From NCBI GenBank assembly GCA_017644045.1, contig JAEPMI010000014.1, forward strand, positions 1 through 64,000: DNA of 64,000 bases, written 5' to 3'. The notes beneath the pieces were generated by a model. It made no database searches. It had not been told where the DNA came from and worked only from the letters and a program-made list of their open reading frames with translations. Numbering within the stretch: position 1 is the stretch's first letter; every line of letters begins with the position of its first letter. Shown here piece by piece: positions 33,758 to 43,406 of the stretch. The stretch comes from Deltaproteobacteria bacterium. GTDB lineage: Bacteria; Myxococcota_A; Polyangia; Polyangiales; Houyiibacteriaceae. The position numbers and the translations under genes are program-made.

Positions 33758-35710
33758 ATGCCTGGAGAGCGTCGCCGTCGGCTCTCGTCGGTGTGGAATC
33801 GCGGCGTCCGGGAGGCCGCCGCCGCGGTGACCGGGTGGGGGATCGTCGCGTTCGCCATCGCCCTCTCGCCCGGCTTCGTGGCGTGGGGTCTCCAGGTCGC
33901 CGATCCCGCCGAGCACCACCTCGAGAACGAGCTGAGCACGCCCTCGGCGAAGGGCCTCGTGGCGGTGCTCCTCGCTTCCGCTCTCTCCGTCGGGCTCGTC
34001 TACGCGATCGCCGCGATCCGCTCCGTCGCGAACGGCGGCTTCGACCGCGCCGTGATGGTCGAGCTGAACCGTCGCCTGGCGTTCCTGCTGGCCATCCCCT
34101 TCGGTCTGCCCTTCGTCTTCACGGGGTTCGAAGCGGAGCACCCATTCGTGACCCTCGGGTTCGCCGGCATCGCTGCCGTCGCCGTTGCGGTGTCGGTGGT
34201 GGCCTGGCTCCCGCAACGCGAGCTGCGCTTCGAGGGCGTCAGCGTCGAGGTGCTCACGTTCGGCTGCGTCATCGCGATGGCGTGCTGGTGGGCCTGGCGG
34301 ATCACCGAGCTCCAGATTCTCCAGCACCGCGCGCTGCAGACGAACACCTACGACCTCGGGATCTACGTCAACCTGATGTGGCGCAGTCTCCACGGCGACT
34401 TCCTCGCGAGCTCGTTCCTGCGCGGTGGCAGTCACGTGAGCGCCCACTTCGATCCCATCTTGGTCGCGCTCTCTCCGGTGCTCGCGATCCACGACGGCGC
34501 AGAGTCGCTCTTCGCGCTCCAGGCCGCCTGGCTCGCGAGCGCCACGCTGCCCATCTACCTGCTCGGCCGCCGTCACGTGGGCCCCGGGTTCGGGCTGCTC
34601 CTCGCCTTCGCCTACCTGATGCACCCGGCGGTGCAGGGCGCGAGCCTCTTCGACTTCCACTCGCTCACGTTGAGCGCGCCCTTCGCGATCTGGGCGGTCT
34701 ACTTTCTCGAGGGGCGTCGCTGGTGGGCCTACGCCTTCACGATCGTCGGGTGGCTCGCGTGTCGGGAGGACATGGCCATCGCGACGAGCTTCCTCGGGCT
34801 CTACGCGATCGTGGTCCATGGCCGCACCCGCGTCGGCGTCCTCACCATCGCGGTGAGTGCGGCCTACCTGATCTACGTGAAGGTCTGGGTCATGCCCGAC
34901 TCGGACCTGCTCATGGCGCAGGGCGAGGAGGTCTACGGCTACCGCAAGTACTTCCGAACCCTCGACCCGCGGGACGCCGGCATGGAGGGGATCCTCTCGA
35001 CGCTCGTCTCGAACCCGATGACCCTCGGGGCCCACCTCGCCGATCCCAATCGACTGCTCTACCTGGGCCAGCTCCTCCTCCCGCTCGGGTTCCTGCCGCT
35101 CTTCGATCGAAAGCGTTGGGTGCTCCTCGGCTACGGCATGGCGTTCACGCTGCTCGCGTCGCGCCCGCACGTGTTCACGGTGGGCTTCCACTACGCGGCG
35201 ACGATCGTCCCCGCGCTCTTCGCCATCACTCCGGCCATCGCCGCCCGCGTGGTGCCGCGATGGCGCGGTGGTGCACGCCGAGGCTGGGCCTTCGTCGGCA
35301 CCTACATGGTCGTGAGCTCGCTGCTGTCGACGGCCGCGTTCGGTGCCTTCACCGAGAACGAGCGCTTCGTCGCGGGCGGTCGACCGATGATCCACGAGCT
35401 GACCCTCGAGCAGGTGCTGACCCATCGGTGGGTGGAGAACTGGAAGGAGCGCATCGATCGCTCCGCGCGCGTCTGCGCCTCCGGCAGCCTCTTTCCGCAC
35501 TTTGCGCGCCGGCGGGCGATCTACCCGATGCCGGACTTCGACCGCGCGGACTGGGTGCTCACCACGACCGAGGGTCGCCGACCAGGCTTGTCGCACACCG
35601 GTCTCGGCCGGCTCGAGCATTCGCCGCGCTTCGAGAAGGTGGACGAGTACGCCGACATGGTCGTCTACCGACGTCGACCCCGGGCCCAGCCGACGGAGTC
35701 GGCGCACTGA
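33758..35710 (+). CDS. DUF2079 polytopic membrane protein
   Basis: The protein is 650 aa from the ATG at 33758; a GTG two codons upstream is an alternative. About twelve hydrophobic helices are spread over residues 20-540. The family signature NTYDLGIYVNLMWRSLHG follows the first helices, with HFDPILVALSPVL, LFDFHSLTLSAPF and WLACREDMAIA downstream, as in DUF2079 proteins. The C-terminal 130 residues are soluble (ARVCASGSLFPHFARRRAIY). These proteins resemble GT-C type glycosyltransferases in layout, with an acidic residue in an early loop, so a lipid-linked sugar transfer role is possible but not shown. Confidence 0.8.
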   Translation: MPGERRRRLSSVWNRGVREAAAAVTGWGIVAFAIALSPGFVAWGLQVADPAEHHLENELSTPSAKGLVAVLLASALSVGLVYAIAAIRSVANGGFDRAVMVELNRRLAFLLAIPFGLPFVFTGFEAEHPFVTLGFAGIAAVAVAVSVVAWLPQRELRFEGVSVEVLTFGCVIAMACWWAWRITELQILQHRALQTNTYDLGIYVNLMWRSLHGDFLASSFLRGGSHVSAHFDPILVALSPVLAIHDGAESLFALQAAWLASATLPIYLLGRRHVGPGFGLLLAFAYLMHPAVQGASLFDFHSLTLSAPFAIWAVYFLEGRRWWAYAFTIVGWLACREDMAIATSFLGLYAIVVHGRTRVGVLTIAVSAAYLIYVKVWVMPDSDLLMAQGEEVYGYRKYFRTLDPRDAGMEGILSTLVSNPMTLGAHLADPNRLLYLGQLLLPLGFLPLFDRKRWVLLGYGMAFTLLASRPHVFTVGFHYAATIVPALFAITPAIAARVVPRWRGGARRGWAFVGTYMVVSSLLSTAAFGAFTENERFVAGGRPMIHELTLEQVLTHRWVENWKERIDRSARVCASGSLFPHFARRRAIYPMPDFDRADWVLTTTEGRRPGLSHTGLGRLEHSPRFEKVDEYADMVVYRRRPRAQPTESAH

Positions 35711-35744
35711 GGAGGAGCACCGGGCCGCGGTCGCGACCCAGCGC

Positions 35745-36173
35745 TCACGCCAGGTGATCGAGCATCGCTCGGCCGTCCCCGATCAGCGGCGTGGCCTCGG
35801 TCGCGGCGGTGCAAGCGAGCGACGCGACGGCGGCGTCGCGATGGCGGAGCTGGTGGGAGCCGGCCTCCCGCAGGTCGGCCCCGAGCTTGAGATCGAGGGC
35901 CAGGGCGGGGCGCCGACGCGGATCGGGCGAGGACATGTCGACCACGACGAAGTCGCCGGCGGCGCCCGCCTGATCGACGCGCCAGAGCCACAGGTGCGTG
36001 GCGCGGCTGAGCAACGCGCGGGCGAAGTGCTGCTCGTCGCACTTGAACGCGAAGCGGGCGAGGAGCGTGCGCGGGCAGAGGCCGTGACGGAGCGCCAGTC
36101 GGCGAACGCGCGAACGAAATCGGTCGGAGCGGCAGGACCCGGGACCGGGCAGCCGGAGCAGCAGCGGAGACAT
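35745..36173 (-). CDS. Hypothetical myxobacterial protein with D...DLK pattern
   Basis: The protein is 142 aa from the ATG at 36173. Visible segments are an Arg-rich N-terminal half (SDRFRSRVRRLALRHGLCPR), a Trp pair in THLWLWRVDQ and the stretch FVVVDMSSPDPRRRPALALD followed by LK. The D-x(about 15)-DLK arrangement recalls a PD-(D/E)XK nuclease core, but the domain is too small and the match too weak for a call. It contains no signal or membrane segment. The genes on both sides give no clear context. Function unknown. Confidence 0.65.
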   Translation of the reverse strand: MSPLLLRLPGPGSCRSDRFRSRVRRLALRHGLCPRTLLARFAFKCDEQHFARALLSRATHLWLWRVDQAGAAGDFVVVDMSSPDPRRRPALALDLKLGADLREAGSHQLRHRDAAVASLACTAATEATPLIGDGRAMLDHLA

Positions 36174-36357
36174 GGGAGGCTCGAGGGATGGGAACGACGG
36201 ACGCGTGCCCACACTCGGCGGTCACGCAGCTCAGCGACTTGGGTGGCTCATGGCCGCCGACCCTAAGTCGCTCGCGTCGGACCGCAAGCCTCGCGAGTTA
36301 GCTCGAGGGAGCCCGCCGGCCGGCGGGGGCGGGAGGGTCGTCCAGCACGAACTCGGA

Positions 36358-36873
36358 TCAGTCGAGCAGACCGAGCTTGTCTCGGTGCCGCGCTTGAGCG
36401 GCGTTGTACTCCTGCTGCTCCAGCCCCAGCTGGGTCGCCAGTCGCCGTAGGTAGTTCACTTCCGAGTGGTCGATGACACCGTCGGCCGCCGCGAGATCGA
36501 GGAGCACGTCGAGGATCTCCAGTCGCTGCTCGCGGCTGGTGAGCTCGCGGACGTCACGCACCCAGCCGTGGTCGCCGTTGGCCACGAGCGCGCGGATGTT
36601 GCCACTCAGCACCCCGACCACGCGCCCGGCGCCCGCGGCGTCCATCCCCGGGAGCCGGGCGAGCTCGGTGCGCATCGCCTCGTGCTCGGTGTCGGAGAAC
36701 TCACGGTCGGCGTAGGCCACGCACGCGAGCAGTCCGGTCACGGCGGTCATCAACCGCCACGTGTCCGCCGTCGCGTCGGGCATCTGCTCCCGGACGAGCA
36801 GCGCCAGCGGGTGATCGCGGTCGGCCTTCTCGGGTCCCGAGAGAAGCCGTTCGAGGGCGGCGAAGAGACTCAC
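36358..36873 (-). CDS. TerB-like (tellurite-resistance TerB domain) protein
   Basis: The protein is 171 aa with a GTG start at 36873, 17 bases after the gamma-glutamyltransferase stop on the same strand. The helical repeat pattern of TerB is visible: VTGLLACVAYADREFSDTEH, then REQRLEILDVLLDLAAADGV and IDHSEVNYLRRLATQLGL. TerB domains occur in stress-response and membrane-linked complexes, where a pair of acidic helices binds metal. There is no signal peptide. It is probably cytoplasmic and may be co-transcribed with the two peptidase genes upstream. The TerC-family gene on the other strand at 40291 is the only other ter-related gene in the window. Confidence 0.75.
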   Translation of the reverse strand: MSLFAALERLLSGPEKADRDHPLALLVREQMPDATADTWRLMTAVTGLLACVAYADREFSDTEHEAMRTELARLPGMDAAGAGRVVGVLSGNIRALVANGDHGWVRDVRELTSREQRLEILDVLLDLAAADGVIDHSEVNYLRRLATQLGLEQQEYNAAQARHRDKLGLLD

Positions 36874-36890
36874 CCGAGCACTCTTAGCCG

Positions 36891-38645
36891 CTAGCGGCCC
36901 GCTGGGCGACCGCCCTTGCGCGGGTCGCTGCCGGCGACCAGGCGGACGCCGTCGTCGGTGCGGACGATGCGGATCGTCTGCACGTTCGCGACGTTCCGGA
37001 TCGGCTCCCGCTCGTGACCGCGCGCGGCGAGGCGGTCGAGCAGGGCCTCGGGCAGCGGCGCGAACTCCTCCACGCGCAGCGCGTTGGGGTGACCCTGATG
37101 GTGGATTCGCGGCGCGGCGAGCGCGTCGTGCACGTCCATGCCGAGGAGGAGCTGGTTCATCACGACCTGCTGGATCGCGGTCACGATCCGGCTGCCCCCC
37201 GCGGCACCGGCGCAGAGCACCGGCCGGCCCTCGCCGTCGAGGATGATCGTCGGCGACATGGTGGACACGGGCCGCTTGCCCGGGCCCGGCAGGTTGGGCG
37301 CGCCGCCGACGAGACCGAAGGCGTTCGCCTCGCCGACGGAGCGCGCGAAGTCGTCCATCTCGTCGTTCATCACCATCCCGGCCGCGGTGTAGCGGGCACC
37401 GAAGGGCAGGTTCACGGTGGTGGTGACCGCGGCGACGTTGCCCTCGGAGTCCACCACGCAGAGGTGGCTGGTGCCGGCGTTGTCGCTCTGGACGATGTCG
37501 GGCTCGTTGGGCTCGAGCGGGAAGTCGTAATCCTCCGGCGGCATCGCGAGCGTCGGGTGGAAGGCGTCGGCGCGCGCCCGGATGCGCTCCGGCGCCATCA
37601 GGCGATCGAGCTGCAGCTCCACGTGGTCCGGGTCACCGAAGTAGCGCTCCCGGTCGAGGAAGGGGCCCTTCCACGACTCCGCGAGCGCATGCAGGAGCGG
37701 GGCCGTCGCGGGGCCTTCCCCCATCGGGCGCCAGCGCTCGGGCAGCCCCTCGAGGATCGCCAGCGACTGGAGCATGGTGAAGCCGCCGGCGCTCGGCGGC
37801 GGCGCGGTGACCCAGCGGTAGCCGAAGCGCTCGGCGCTCGCTGGCGCGCGCTCCACGACCTCGTAGTCGGCCAGATCCTGCAGCGTCATCTTGCCGCCGA
37901 AGCGGTTGTTGGCGCGCACGATCGCGCGAGCGATGCGGCCCGTATAGATCGCGCGGGAGCCGCCACGGCCGAAGGCTTGCAGCGTCCGGGCGAGCTCGGG
38001 CTGGCGGAGCCGCTGACCGACCGGGAGCGACGCGGCGTCGCCCTCGAACCACGTCCGCATCAGCGGGTCCGCCTTCATGTGCGCGGCGAAGTAGCCGCTC
38101 ATCCGGCTGACCGCCTCGGAGACCGAGACCCCCTCGCTCGCCAGTCGGCGCGCGGGCTCGACGATGCGGGAGAGCGGCAGCTTTCCGAAGCGGCGCACCA
38201 TCGCCTCGACGCCCGCCGGCTCGCCGGGCACACCGGAGGCGAGCCCATGGAGCTGGGACGCGGAGTTCGCCGGACCCGGCAGCGGCTCGGCGACGTCGTC
38301 GTACATGTCCGCGGTGGAAGCCGCGGGCGCGCGCTCCCGGAAGTCCAGGAAGGTCAGCGTCTGGTCGCTCGCCCGGTAGTAGAGGAGGAAGCCGCCGCCG
38401 CCCATGCCGCTCGAGGCGGGGTTGGCGACGCCGAGCGCGAGCATGGTGGCCGCGGCCGCGTCGGCCGCGTTGCCGCCGGCCTCGAGGATCTCGTGACCCG
38501 CGCGCGACGCGACCGCCTGGTCCGCCGCGACCGCGTGGTGGGTGTACTCCCCGACGAACGACGGCTCCGCGGTGGACTCGTTCGTCGGGCCGCCGACGAG
38601 CAGCGCGAAACAGAGGAGGGCGAGGGCACGAGCGAGGCGGGTCAC
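36891..38645 (-). CDS. ggt: Gamma-glutamyltransferase
   Basis: The protein (584 aa) is an N-terminal-nucleophile hydrolase that removes or transfers the gamma-glutamyl group of glutathione in the periplasm. A GTG start at 38645 gives a signal peptide (MTRLARALALLCFALLVGG). VAADQAVASRAGHEILEAGG and NAADAAAATMLALGVANP are typical of the large subunit. The autocleavage Thr is in NAGTSHLCVVD at about residue 385, and the small-subunit motif GKRPVSTMSPTIIL follows. The length is normal. It follows the M32 carboxypeptidase gene by 40 bases on the same strand, so both are probably expressed together to recycle peptides. Confidence 0.93.
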   Translation of the reverse strand: MTRLARALALLCFALLVGGPTNESTAEPSFVGEYTHHAVAADQAVASRAGHEILEAGGNAADAAAATMLALGVANPASSGMGGGGFLLYYRASDQTLTFLDFRERAPAASTADMYDDVAEPLPGPANSASQLHGLASGVPGEPAGVEAMVRRFGKLPLSRIVEPARRLASEGVSVSEAVSRMSGYFAAHMKADPLMRTWFEGDAASLPVGQRLRQPELARTLQAFGRGGSRAIYTGRIARAIVRANNRFGGKMTLQDLADYEVVERAPASAERFGYRWVTAPPPSAGGFTMLQSLAILEGLPERWRPMGEGPATAPLLHALAESWKGPFLDRERYFGDPDHVELQLDRLMAPERIRARADAFHPTLAMPPEDYDFPLEPNEPDIVQSDNAGTSHLCVVDSEGNVAAVTTTVNLPFGARYTAAGMVMNDEMDDFARSVGEANAFGLVGGAPNLPGPGKRPVSTMSPTIILDGEGRPVLCAGAAGGSRIVTAIQQVVMNQLLLGMDVHDALAAPRIHHQGHPNALRVEEFAPLPEALLDRLAARGHEREPIRNVANVQTIRIVRTDDGVRLVAGSDPRKGGRPAGR

Positions 38646-38685
38646 GGTGGCGAGTCTAGCGCGCCTTTCGAAGGCGGCGCTCTGA

Positions 38686-40182
38686 TCAGAGCTCGACGTC
38701 GTAGAGCGGGCCGTACTTCTTCCGGAGGTACGCCAGGAAGGGCTCCGGGCTCAGCGCGGCGCCGGTCGTCCGCTGGATGAGCTCGTCGGGGAAGTAGGTC
38801 GCCCCGTGGCGGTAGATGTTCTCGGTGAGCCAGCTGCGGAGCGGGCCGACCTCGCCCTTCGCGAGCTGGGCGTCGAGCTCCGGGAGGGCCTTGCTGGCGG
38901 CGCCGAAGAACTGAGCGCTCATCAGGTTGCCGAGGGTGTAGCCCTGGAAGGCGCCCCCGATCGGGATGCAGTACCAGTGCACGTCCTGGAGGCAGCCGAG
39001 GGTGTCGGTCGGCGGCTTGGTGCCGAGGTCCGCTTCCATCCGGGCGTTCCAAGCCTCGGGCAGATCACGGATCGCGAGCTCGCCCTCGAGCATGGCGCAC
39101 TCGAGGTCGAAGCGGAGCATGACGTGGAGGTTGTAGGTCACCTCGTCCGAGTCGACGCGGACGAGGCCGCGCTCGACCGTGTTGATCGCGCGGTGGAAGT
39201 CGTCGAGGGAGACGTCGGCGAGCGGTTCGGGGAAGGTCGCCTGGAGCTTCGGGTACATGTGCTCCCAGAAGGGACGGCTCCGGCCGACCAGGTTCTCCCA
39301 GAGGCGCGACTGGCTCTCGTGGACGCCGGTCGAGGTGCCCGCGCCGAGCGGCGTGCCGTCGAAGGCGCGGTCGATGTTCTGCTCGTAGAGCGCGTGACCG
39401 GTCTCGTGGATCGTCCCGAAGAGGCAGTCGGTGAAGTCGCGCGGGTCGACCCGCGTGGTGATCCGGACGTCACCCGACGAGAAACGGATCATGAAGGGGT
39501 GGTGCGTCAGGTCCTGGCGACCGCGCTGGAAGTCGTAGCCGAGCGCGGCGCTCACCTCGGCGGCGAACGCGAGCTGCTTCTCTTCCGGGTAGTCGGCGTC
39601 GAGGAAGCTTCGGTCCGGCTCCGGTCGCGCCAGCAGCGCCTCGACGATGGGCACCAGGTCGGCGCGGAGCGACGAGAAGAGCGTCTTCAGGCTCGCGGCC
39701 GTCATGCCGGGGTCGTGCTCGTCGACGAAGGCGTCGATCGGGTGGTCCACCTCGAAGTGCTCCGCGTAGCGCTTGGAGAGCTCGAGGTTCTTCTCGAGGA
39801 GCGGTCGCACGGCCTCGAAGTCGTTGGCCTTCCGAGCCGCGGCCCACGCCGAGTAGAGCACCGAGCCGTGGTTGCTGATGGCCTCCATCAGCTCGGCGGG
39901 GACCTTCGTCGCCCGCTGGTAGTCGCGCAGGGCCCGCCGGACGAGGGCGCCGTCGACGCTCTCGGCGTCCGCCATGGCCGAGAGCTCGCTCAGCAGCTCG
40001 CCCATCCGCTTGGCCGAGCGCCGCTCGTGGGCCAGCCGGCTCAGGAGCGCGATCTGACGACCGCGGGCGTCCGCGCCACCGGGGGGCATGTAGGTGTTCT
40101 GGTCCCATTCGAGGACCATCGCTGCCGCATTGAGATCGGAGATCGCTCGGAGCTCCGACTTCAGCTCCACCAAAGCATTCAT
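38686..40182 (-). CDS. M32-family metallocarboxypeptidase (Taq-type)
   Basis: The protein (498 aa) matches the family's usual length. It is a zinc or cobalt carboxypeptidase of family M32 removing C-terminal residues from peptides in the cytoplasm. The active site IHETGHALYEQN (HExxH) is in the middle, with DPRDFTDCLFG just before it. ESQSRLWENLVGRS carries the downstream Glu ligand, and further family patterns are MVLEWDQNTYMPPGGADARG at the N-terminus and YCIPIGGAFQGYTLGNLMSA near the end. The ATG at 40182 is the first that gives the conserved N-terminus. There is no signal peptide. It is the first gene of a minus-strand run with ggt and the TerB-like gene. Confidence 0.93.
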   Translation of the reverse strand: MNALVELKSELRAISDLNAAAMVLEWDQNTYMPPGGADARGRQIALLSRLAHERRSAKRMGELLSELSAMADAESVDGALVRRALRDYQRATKVPAELMEAISNHGSVLYSAWAAARKANDFEAVRPLLEKNLELSKRYAEHFEVDHPIDAFVDEHDPGMTAASLKTLFSSLRADLVPIVEALLARPEPDRSFLDADYPEEKQLAFAAEVSAALGYDFQRGRQDLTHHPFMIRFSSGDVRITTRVDPRDFTDCLFGTIHETGHALYEQNIDRAFDGTPLGAGTSTGVHESQSRLWENLVGRSRPFWEHMYPKLQATFPEPLADVSLDDFHRAINTVERGLVRVDSDEVTYNLHVMLRFDLECAMLEGELAIRDLPEAWNARMEADLGTKPPTDTLGCLQDVHWYCIPIGGAFQGYTLGNLMSAQFFGAASKALPELDAQLAKGEVGPLRSWLTENIYRHGATYFPDELIQRTTGAALSPEPFLAYLRKKYGPLYDVEL

Positions 40183-40290
40183 GGCGGGGAGCTTAGTACC
40201 AGCCGTGCAAAAATCGACCCGACCCGGATCCGACTGAAAGGCGACCCCTGGAGGTGCACCGGTCTCGGGCCGTGGTATCTCCGCCTTCTC

Positions 40291-41052
<762 letters not shown>

Positions 41053-41094
41053 ACGCCGGTGACGCCGCGGGAGCTTTCACCTAGACTTCGGCCG

Positions 41095-41499
41095 ATGGGG
41101 AGCGACAGCAGAGCCGAGCGAGGGATGACGTCCTTCCTGGTCTTCATCGTGTCCCTCCCGGGCCTCGCGGCCGGCCTCTGTCTGGGGCTCAGCTTCGCGT
41201 TCACGCCGGTGCAGATCGCGGGCGGTGAGCACCTGGGCCCGCTCCAGGGGAGCTTCGTCGAGTGTGCCGGCTGCGCGTTGTGCGGGATGAGCCGCGCGTT
41301 CTCGGCCTTCTCCCATGGCGACTTCGACGCCGCGATGGCGTTCAACCGCGGCGTGTCCATCGGCTATCCGCTGGCCTGGCTCTGCGTGCTGACTTCGATC
41401 TTCTGCGTGTGGCGCACCCTTCGGGATCGCCCGCGCTTCTTCGCCGCTCAGCGAGCGGCACCGTACCCCACCGCTCAGGAAGGCGAGCTCCATGTCTGA
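41095..41499 (+). CDS. DUF2752 membrane protein
   Basis: The protein is 134 aa from the ATG at 41095. The family core CALCGMSRAFSAFSHGDF, then MAFNRG, corresponds to the CP.CG.TRA..A...GD...A...N motif of DUF2752. Two hydrophobic helices flank it (SFLVFIVSLPGLAAGLCLGL and YPLAWLCVLTSIFCVW). The end overlaps the next reading frame by eight bases, so the two membrane proteins are translationally coupled. Function unknown. Confidence 0.8.
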   Translation: MGSDSRAERGMTSFLVFIVSLPGLAAGLCLGLSFAFTPVQIAGGEHLGPLQGSFVECAGCALCGMSRAFSAFSHGDFDAAMAFNRGVSIGYPLAWLCVLTSIFCVWRTLRDRPRFFAAQRAAPYPTAQEGELHV

Positions 41500-42094
41500 C
41501 GATCCCAACAACTTTGGCGCCGGCGGTCCGCCCGGCGGCCAGCCCCCTCAGGGTCAGGGCCAGGGTGGCTTCGGCCAGCCGGGACAGGGGCAGCCCCAAG
41601 GCGGCTTCCAGCAGCCTCAGGGTCAGCAGGGCGGATTCCAGCAGCCGGGTCAGCCTCAGCCCGGGGAGTATGGTGGTCCGCCCCCCGGCTATGGCGGCGC
41701 TCCCGCCGCTGGCGCTCCCGGAAGCGCGCCGGGCTATGGTGCGCCCGGTGGCGGCTACGGTGGCGGCCCGCAGGGACCGTACGGTGGTCCGCCCAGCGGC
41801 GGCGGCGGTGACGACTACCCCAAGGGCTGGAAGATCGCCGCGATCGTCTTGCTCGTGCTCGGCCCGGTGCTGAGCGTGATCGGCATGATCCCCTGCCTGG
41901 GCATCCTCAACTGGATCGCCATCCCGACCAACGTGGCCTTGGCCATCGTGGGCACCCTCGGCCTGACCATCGGCCCGAAGCTGCCCGACGGAAAGGCTGC
42001 GGACTTCCCGATCCACCTGTCGGCGATCATCATCGGCATCCTGCTGGCGATCGCCTCCGTCGTCCGCTGCACGATGGGCTCCGGACTCGTCTAG
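41492..42094 (+). CDS. Gln/Gly/Pro-rich membrane protein
   Basis: The protein is 200 aa. The first half (about 5-105) is low-complexity, built from repeated GGFGQPGQG, QPQG and GGYGG-type units, and is probably disordered and cytoplasmic or exposed. The second half has three hydrophobic helices (from WKIAAIVLLVLGPVLSVIGM to IIIGILLAIASVV). Such Gly/Gln/Pro tails preceding a small membrane domain are common in bacteria with no agreed role. The start lies inside the DUF2752 gene, so the pair probably works or is assembled together. Confidence 0.7.
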   Translation: MSDDPNNFGAGGPPGGQPPQGQGQGGFGQPGQGQPQGGFQQPQGQQGGFQQPGQPQPGEYGGPPPGYGGAPAAGAPGSAPGYGAPGGGYGGGPQGPYGGPPSGGGGDDYPKGWKIAAIVLLVLGPVLSVIGMIPCLGILNWIAIPTNVALAIVGTLGLTIGPKLPDGKAADFPIHLSAIIIGILLAIASVVRCTMGSGLV

Positions 42095-42166
42095 CGCGCC
42101 ACGTGGGGTGGGCATGGCGCCTTTTGTGCCCCCCCCGCTCCGCCGTGGTGGCCGTAGGGTCTACCA

Positions 42167-42796
42167 ATGCGAACAGGGTTCTCGTGGACCATGGGGGCGT
42201 TCGTCCTGGTGGGCGTTCTGGCTGGCTGTACGTCGGGCCGCTGCACGGATGGGACGTGCGTGTGTGAGCCTGGAGCGGCCTGCGACTTCGAGTGCGAGGC
42301 GCCGCCCTGCACGACCCTCTGCGAAGGCGACAACCCGTCATGCGTGGGGGAGTGTGGGAACGGAGAGTGCGAGTGCGGCGATCGCAGCGACTGCTCGTTC
42401 GCCTGCCAGAGTCCGCCCTGTCACGTGACCTGCGGCGAGGCGGCCTCTTGCGAGGGCAGCTGCGCGAACGGCGACTGCCGGTGCGGGGTGGGCAGCGACT
42501 GCGAATTCCGTTGCGACGCTCCCCCCTGCCACGCGACCTGCGAAGGCGACAACGACTGCTCGGCGGAGTGCGCGAACGGCACCTGCACCTGCGGTGACGG
42601 GGGCCGCTGCGACTTCGCCTGCCTCTCCGGGCCCTGCCACGTGGAGTGTGGTGTCGGCTCCACCTGCCTGGTCGAGTGCCCGAACGGTGATGCCGGTTCG
42701 ATGGGGTGCGACATCCTCTCGTGCGATGGAGAGGTCGTGGTCTGCCCCGATGGCTTCGCGACGACATGTGGGGTGCCCTGTCCGCCAACGCCCTGA
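42167..42796 (+). CDS. Lipoprotein made of four eight-cysteine repeats
   Basis: The protein is 209 aa with lipobox LAGC at about 17-20. The mature part holds 39 cysteines in about 190 residues. From about residue 39 the same 36-residue unit recurs four times with spacing C-x3-C-x4-C-x3-C-x5/6-C-x3-C-x4-C-x-C-x5. One unit reads C-SFA-C-QSPP-C-HVT-C-GEAAS-C-EGS-C-ANGD-C-R-C. Each unit includes the PPC tripeptide or a close variant in the third Cys region. The layout points to tandem small disulphide-bonded (or metal-binding) domains outside the cytoplasm. No named family fits with certainty. Function unknown. Confidence 0.8.
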   Translation: MRTGFSWTMGAFVLVGVLAGCTSGRCTDGTCVCEPGAACDFECEAPPCTTLCEGDNPSCVGECGNGECECGDRSDCSFACQSPPCHVTCGEAASCEGSCANGDCRCGVGSDCEFRCDAPPCHATCEGDNDCSAECANGTCTCGDGGRCDFACLSGPCHVECGVGSTCLVECPNGDAGSMGCDILSCDGEVVVCPDGFATTCGVPCPPTP

Positions 42797-42875
42797 TCGC
42801 GAGCGCTCACCCTCGACAGCCGCGGCCCCTCACGGTACCTAGAGCTGCACGCTGCCGCTCGCAGGTGCACCCACG

Positions 42876-43361
42876 ATGGCGACCCCCGAGCTGAGCCTGC
42901 GAGAGGTGACCCTGGAGGACGCCAAGCTCCTCTTCGACTGGGCCAACGACCCCGACACCCGGCGCCACTCCTTCAGCTCGGGCGCCATCGAGTGGCGCGA
43001 GCATCGCCACTGGCTCCAGGACAAGCTCCACGATCCGCTCTGCCGCTTCTACATCGTGGAGCACGCGGGAGCGCCCGTCGGTCAGGTCCGCTTCGACCTG
43101 AAGTCCGTCGACGCCGCCGCCGTGATCTCGATCTCCCTCGACCCGAAGCGCCGCGGCGAGGGCCTCGGCACCGCGGCCATTTGCGCGGGCGTCGCCCGGC
43201 TTCGGCAGGACACCGACGTCGTGGTGATTCACGCGTTCATCAAGCAGACGAACGCCGCGTCGCTGCGCGTGTTTCAGAAGGCCGGCTTCCGCGATCTGCG
43301 CGCCAAGCCCGACGCTCAGGTCGCGCGGCTCTCCCTCGAGCTCATGCCTGCTCCGCGTTGA
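42876..43361 (+). CDS. GNAT-family N-acetyltransferase
   Basis: The protein is 161 aa. The GNAT pattern is clear: LREVTLEDAKLLFDWANDPD and TRRHSFSS at the start, GQVRFDLKSVDAAAVISISL, then the acetyl-CoA loop LDPKRRGEGLGTAAI, and AFIKQTNAASLRVFQKAGFR at the end. The N-terminal WANDPDTRRHS resembles the PseH/RimJ-like subgroup that acetylates amino-sugar nucleotides or protein termini. No sugar-biosynthesis genes are near, so the substrate is open. It is probably transcribed with its own promoter after the Cys-repeat lipoprotein. Confidence 0.85.
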   Translation: MATPELSLREVTLEDAKLLFDWANDPDTRRHSFSSGAIEWREHRHWLQDKLHDPLCRFYIVEHAGAPVGQVRFDLKSVDAAAVISISLDPKRRGEGLGTAAICAGVARLRQDTDVVVIHAFIKQTNAASLRVFQKAGFRDLRAKPDAQVARLSLELMPAPR

Positions 43362-43406
43362 CCCGGGGCGCCATGCCTTCCAACGGCTGCCGTGTTAGGT
43401 AGGCGC

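Noticed and set aside
35710-36357. Possible second gene on the plus strand after the DUF2079 gene
   Set aside because: The plus-strand frames here are compositionally poor and overlap the better-supported minus-strand hypothetical gene.
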